From contig NW_001865043.1 of assembly GCF_000002865.3 (NCBI RefSeq), positions 451,008 to 515,007 on the forward strand: a DNA stretch of 64,000 bases, written 5' to 3'. Positions within the stretch are counted from its first letter, which is position 1. Each line of letters opens with the position of its first letter. Below, piece by piece: positions 59,587 through 64,000 of this stretch. Under the pieces are notes generated by a model. The model saw nothing but the letters and a program-made list of their open reading frames with translations, had not been told where the DNA came from and did not search any database. A program made the translations under genes and the position numbers. Origin of the DNA: Monosiga brevicollis MX1. Lineage: Eukaryota; Opisthokonta; Choanoflagellata; Craspedida; Salpingoecidae.

Positions 59587-60084
59587 ATGGCTCCCCAGAT
59601 GCGTGGCATTGTCACGAGCAAGCTCGTCAAGGACCTGGTCGCTGGCGGCGTAAGTTTCTGTCGTCCCATTTTTTGAGGGCTGCTTGGGTTGGGGTGTTAG
59701 TGCTCAGCTGAGCCAGCCGCGACCAAGGGCGAACGCGTGGGCTCTAAACCCTGAGCTCAGAACAATGCATCGCTCAAGAAGGAAAACGACGCCTGCGGGG
59801 TTGTATTTCTGGCCCCACCTGTTGATTTTCAGCATGTCTCATGTTGACCCGATTGTACTCTGGTCGTAGATTCTCGCCTCGATCGGCGCCGTTGGATGGT
59901 ACACCTACGGCTACAACTCGGTGAAGCAGGACATGGCCAAGCTTCGCGTACGTTGATTCGTTTGTATTTTGCTTTCAATTATTCATGGCTTTTGCGAGCC
60001 AATGCAATCCGTCTAGTCATCTTGGCTCGCTCATTGAGCGCCACTGCTTGTCTGTCACAGGTTCAGAGCGCCGAGTCTGCGTAA
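59587..60084 (+). CDS. COX6C/Cox9-like cytochrome c oxidase subunit
   Basis: Exons 59587-59649, 59870-59947 and 60061-60084 give 54 aa plus TAA. The protein starts MAPQMRGIVTSKLVKDLVAG, like the MRGLLxRRL start of COX6C, has one membrane helix (ILASIGAVGWYTYGY) and ends in a short polar tail (VKQDMAKLR). Length and topology fit the small single-helix subunit VIc (animals) / Cox9 (yeast) of complex IV in the inner membrane. Similarity is short, so another small respiratory-chain subunit remains possible. It lies divergent to YME1L. Confidence 0.68.
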
Positions 60085-60930
60085 ACGAGCTCAACTCGCC
60101 CCCCTTGTACCGTCCCTTCCGCTCCCCTTCTTTGTCTGTTCTTCACCCTCCGCTCTGTTTACCATACCGTGATTCCAGAGTTGCTTCTCTTCAAGATGCG
60201 CTCGTAATTTACTCCTGTCATGATTCCATCGTTTCCAGTGTCACAAAAAGAACCACCCTTCGGGTGCTTGCACCTGGACTTGATGTTACACAGTCCCAAT
60301 GATAGTGCAGCGCCCCTCATCAGGTTGAACTCATTGTTTGCCAGGCCAGCGCGTCAAGCTGGCAAGTTGCCCGAGCCTGCTCGTGCAGTTGTTGGACCTA
60401 AACATTTTTTTTTTTTTTTGGACAACCCAGACACACACATGGACACACGAGGTTAAAGACAGGCCGGGTGATGGGGGGAAAACAGTGCAACCATACCGTT
60501 TCTGCCAACTCAAAATGCTTGACATGTAACAAGAGTCTGCAATGTGGTACACAACCCCAATGACAGGCCGAGAATGTAAAACCCTCGAAAGCCACAAAGT
60601 CACAAAGGGCACTGAACGTCTGTATTCAAAAACCTACAGATGCCAGAGAAGAATGGACCGCGGGCAAGCCCGCAAGCTGCGCTCCAAAAGTTCCTGCAAG
60701 GTTTTCCCCAACATAAGACTCGCTCGCCGGACTGTGGGCATATCTGAGAGCAGGCAGAATAACACCACACGCAAGCCGTTGGGCAAACCTTGGCGGCACG
60801 AGGCTTTGCAGCTCCATACGCCAATTCCACGCGCCTAAAATACAGAGGCAAGTCAAACCAGCAACAGCAGCCAAGGGAGGACAAAGAAACAAACACAGAG
60901 AAGAGCGTCACGCTTCAAGTTTCCTCAAAC
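60085..60930. other. convergent 3' spacer
   Basis: Between the COX6C-like stop and the ZFC3H1-like stop. T-run at 60405-60420. No ORF with family signal; presumably 3' UTRs. Confidence 0.55.
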
Positions 60931-63900
60931 CTACGCCGCCCACAAGGCCGCTGAAGAGTTTGACAGCGAGGGGTGTTGTCCAAGTCCATCGAGGGTGGCC
61001 ATGGCCAAAGTCGCAACTGCTTGACTATCATCGCCAACAACCAGCGCACGCACAAGCTAGCGGCAGAAACGGTGGTGCATCAGGTGAAGCTTCTCCAAGC
61101 CAAGTTGTCCAAAGCAAAAAGTGATTGTGCCGTTCCACGTAAGCTTTGAGACAAACCTGCACCGCCAATCCTTGAAAAACGGCAGCGTGCCTTTGCAAAA
61201 GAGAGCTGGCGCTGCAAAGCGCAAGCCATCGGCGAGCATTCAACCAAACTAAACGGTCGAGGGACCAGTCCCCGCATGCCCACATGCGTGAGTCTCATGC
61301 GATTGTTCTTGTTTTGTCATGGAATCAAGAAAGATGCGTTGTACCAACCGTCGTGTCCCACCAAAACAACGGGCAGCAATGCAAAGGCATGTTGCCAAAC
61401 TACAAGCGCTGCATTGGATGGCAGGGCTTGCTCTGCTTCCAAAGCAAGCTCAATGAGGGTCGCCACGACTTGCTCATCCTGGCGCAAAACAGCTAGCGTC
61501 ACCAACAACTTCCATAAAAAGGGGTTGTCACGCTCTATCCCAGACCGCTCATCCTGATCAGAGACCTCAACCGTCGATCTCGGATCTGATCGCAGATCAC
61601 GTAAGGTTCGTCGAAGCGCGGCCAGAGCATCATCCAAAGTCTGGAGGTACAAGGGCGTCATGCGATGCTCCATGTGATGCTCTACACCCTTGATGAGTGT
61701 ACGAACTGCCACGTCCACCCTGCCCCCGGCCAGCTCTGTCAACGCGCGCTGGGTGACACTCTCCGGCTCCGAATACCAGTCTGGCGCCGATTGCGGTGCA
61801 CCGGCTTCAGATTGTGGCGCGTTGCAATCAAGCTGGGACGCAGCTTCATTATTGCCTTGAACGTCTCCATCAATCCAGCTGTGCAGACGGTGCAGAAGAG
61901 CCTGGGTGCGCGAATCTGCCGGATGCATCTGAGCACTGGCCACGCGCAGGCTGCAAGCCAAGGCTCGGGCCAGGGGCGAAGCAGACATGGTTGAGCATAA
62001 TTGGAGGACACCTTCAGCCAAGGTGGCCAACGTTTCAGGGCGCGGGCAGAGCACCATGGCCCCACCCATAAGGCCCTTCAGGTTCAAAGCAGGAAAGAGG
62101 ACATCGGCCTTTGCAGGTAAACGGTGCAGAGTCAAAAACCAGGAATCCCACGCAAAGTCCACCAGTGCCAGAGCATCGCCCATGTCTGTGAGCAGAGGAG
62201 GTAGATGACCCTCCTGCCCCAGCCAGAGCAAACAAGCAAACAAGCAATTCCAGTCACACACGCGCTCGTCCACACTAGCCTCCACTTGAAAGGCCATCAG
62301 ATTGATAAAGTCCTCGGCTGCCACGGTGTCAGGATCGGCTAAATTGGGTTGGAGGGCGTCCAGATCAAGCCCCAAAGCCACGGCTAGCCGAACCAGTGCC
62401 TGGGCTAAATGTCCCGCATGCGCGTCCATCTGAACCAGTGTCAGAACGATGCGGGCCAGCAAGCGCCACAATCCAAGTGTGAGTCCATCAAAGCGGTGCC
62501 AAAAGAATGCAAGAGCGCCAAGATAGCGTTCTCGGGAAGGTGTATCTTGAAGGTGCTTGAGCCATAATGCCTCCAGGCAGTCCAACTCATTGTCGGCGAT
62601 CAAAGCCTCACAAGCGTGATTAAAGACGGTTGTTGTGACATCTTGCGTGTCGGCCCTAGCCCTAAGACACAGACAAACCCATTCAGTGTGAGCAAAATCA
62701 CGCACGGGGCCAGGTCAAAGGCATGGCTATCGTCAATCAGATCTTTTCTATCGTACGGAAAATTGTGATGTAAAAGGTACTCGTAAGCATCGAGCCAGAT
62801 GTTCGATGGCGGCCTGGCAGAGCGGTGTGCAGCTTTGTCATAGCGCTCCAGCAGCCCGAGATAGACCTGGGCCCCAACCGGCACTGGGCTGTTGTGGTCA
62901 ACCAGAAGAAGATGACAGTGAGCTGATGTGCACGTTGTCAACCAGCGCAGCTGACGACGCAGATCGGCCTCATGCGCATCGACCCAAGTAACGTATTCTC
63001 GCGCAGCCTCGGCACTTTGCAGTTCACACCACTACAACACCCCGCCCACGAAACCAAGGTGTGAGGAAAAAAAAAGAAAAAACAAAAACAAAAAAATGGT
63101 GCATCGCGAGAAGCATTGAGTACCTCGCATTCCAGGTCTAGTGCATGCTCTAGAACATAGGTGCTGTTCAAAAAGTATCTGACAGGGCCAGCCGCATCGT
63201 GCAAAGACGGCGAAGTGTGCTCAAGGCCTATCACGCTGTCCACTTCCTCCTTGTCGTCGACATCTTCGCTCGCCTGTGCCATGTACCATCGAACAGCCAA
63301 GCGGCGGGCGGTCGTTGGCGCATCTTCTTCTCCAGCTTTGGTCAGAGCGACAAAAAGATCATCACTGGGGGACTGGGAGTGCCGTTGAAGCTGCTGTGCT
63401 ACATGAACGGCACAGGTCTGTTCATCTTCACCTTCGATGAGGTCTTCAGGTACTGCAATACCTGCACGTGACAGCAGTGCCTAGACAACCAACGATGGGT
63501 ACCACAGCGTCAGCGTGGGCTGCAAGCCGAGTTTTTTTGAGAGGAAAAATATATTTATCCACGCTGCACATCGCCAAGTCATATCGACATGGTGTCAGCA
63601 TACCTTGGCTCGAGTGGAGGGCGCCTGGTTCTCGGGTGTGAGATGCTGCAGGGGACATGCATCATCGTTGCAGACGCCTTTTAGGGAGGCCCAACACAGG
63701 GGCTGATGGGGATCGAGTGTGGAGGCATTTTGCGAGCTGAGGAGCTCGCTTGGCGAGCGGCGCTCTTGAAGAATACGCCGACGGCGGTACGCAGCAATGA
63801 CCGTCAGCGGGCTGCGGTAAGGGCGCGCCAAACGTTGAAGATGCACACGCGTCAGAGTCTGGGGGCTGGCCTGGCTGTGCTCACGAGGCACACGAATCAA

Positions 63901-64000
63901 ACGCCGTTCGGGCAGGGGCGTCACGCGTGAAGAAATGCTTTCCAGGAGGTGCGCCCATGCAGTATGTTGGAGCATGGCCTGGGCACAGCGCGCGGCTTGT
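60931..64000 (-). CDS. ZFC3H1: ZFC3H1-like protein, 5' partial
   Basis: The right edge cuts the N-terminal part. The first visible residues (LLESISSRV, RPYRSPLTVIAAYRRRR) lead to the C3H1-type zinc finger DPHQPLCWASLKGVCNDDAC then PLQHLTPE, which matches the zf-C3H1 signature CxxxLxGxCNDDxCxxQH of ZFC3H1. Long helical segments follow that fit HAT/TPR-type repeats (WCELQSAEAAREYVTW, IWLDAYEYLLHH, CLEALWLKHLQDTPSRERYL), including one exon of about 1.3 kb (below 62705). The end is AVATLAMATLDGLGQHPSL, with the stop at 60931. Human ZFC3H1 joins MTR4 and PABPN1 to send polyadenylated nuclear RNA to the exosome. The zinc finger is the strongest evidence; the repeats support it by layout only. Confidence 0.82.

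Noticed and set aside
1-64000. Retroviral, LTR or Polinton-like remnants
   Set aside because: No reverse transcriptase, integrase, capsid or terminal-repeat signal was recognised on either strand.

Overview
The window looks like nuclear DNA of a unicellular eukaryote close to animals, most probably a choanoflagellate (Monosiga-like). This is inference from gene content: dense intron-rich genes with short GT-AG introns, together with clear relatives of TMEM131, NCOA5, RXYLT1/TMEM5, ZFC3H1, Miro, YME1L and a CFAP97-domain protein. No rRNA, tRNA, CRISPR array, operon or intact mobile element was seen. Simple repeats (CT, GT, CAG, TTG, GA) are abundant between genes and in introns.

Layout, left to right. 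1-2971 (-): mitochondrial Rho GTPase Miro, C-terminus cut by the left edge. 3673-6828 (-): an 818-residue protein with an N-myristoylation-type start and two tandem modules resembling dynein AAA5-type folds. 6829-8599: repeat-rich spacer. 8600-15694 (+): TMEM131-like secretory protein. 16089-17023 (-): PTB-domain protein. 17362-23079 (-): GH63-family glucosidase of the YMR196W type. 23080-24471: GA-rich spacer. 24472-25870 (-): scramblase-like protein. 26557-29283 (+): UBL-WLM-PUB metalloprotease. 29544-32515 (-): M20/PM20D1-like peptidase. 32974-35958 (+): RRM + NCOA5-like protein. 36180-38299 (-): ER JmjC (JMJD8-like) protein with TPR-like tail. 38742-39455 (+): CFAP97-domain protein. 39802-42101 (-): RXYLT1/TMEM5-like glycosyltransferase. 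42593-44094 (-): secreted beta-propeller protein. 44555-46976 (+): unrecognised membrane protein with a polyQ tract. 48523-49771 (-): damaged coiled-coil gene with 126-bp repeats. 50733-52940 (+): threonine dehydratase. 53322-55738 (-): C2H2 zinc-finger protein. 55975-58433 (-): YME1L/FtsH protease. 59587-60084 (+): COX6C-like subunit. 60931-64000 (-): ZFC3H1-like protein, N-terminus off the right edge.

The genes do not form one pathway. Three themes recur: mitochondria (Miro, YME1L, COX6C), secretory pathway and surface glycobiology (TMEM131, GH63, JMJD8-like, RXYLT1-like, beta-propeller, scramblase), and nuclear RNA or protein control (NCOA5-like, ZFC3H1-like, WLM protease, zinc finger). 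Several neighbours are divergent with about 440-690 bp between start codons, so they may share bidirectional promoters.

Gene models were built by hand. Where I list exons and state that the lengths sum to a whole number of codons, the splice frame closes. Other models give reliable spans, but some internal boundaries are approximate.
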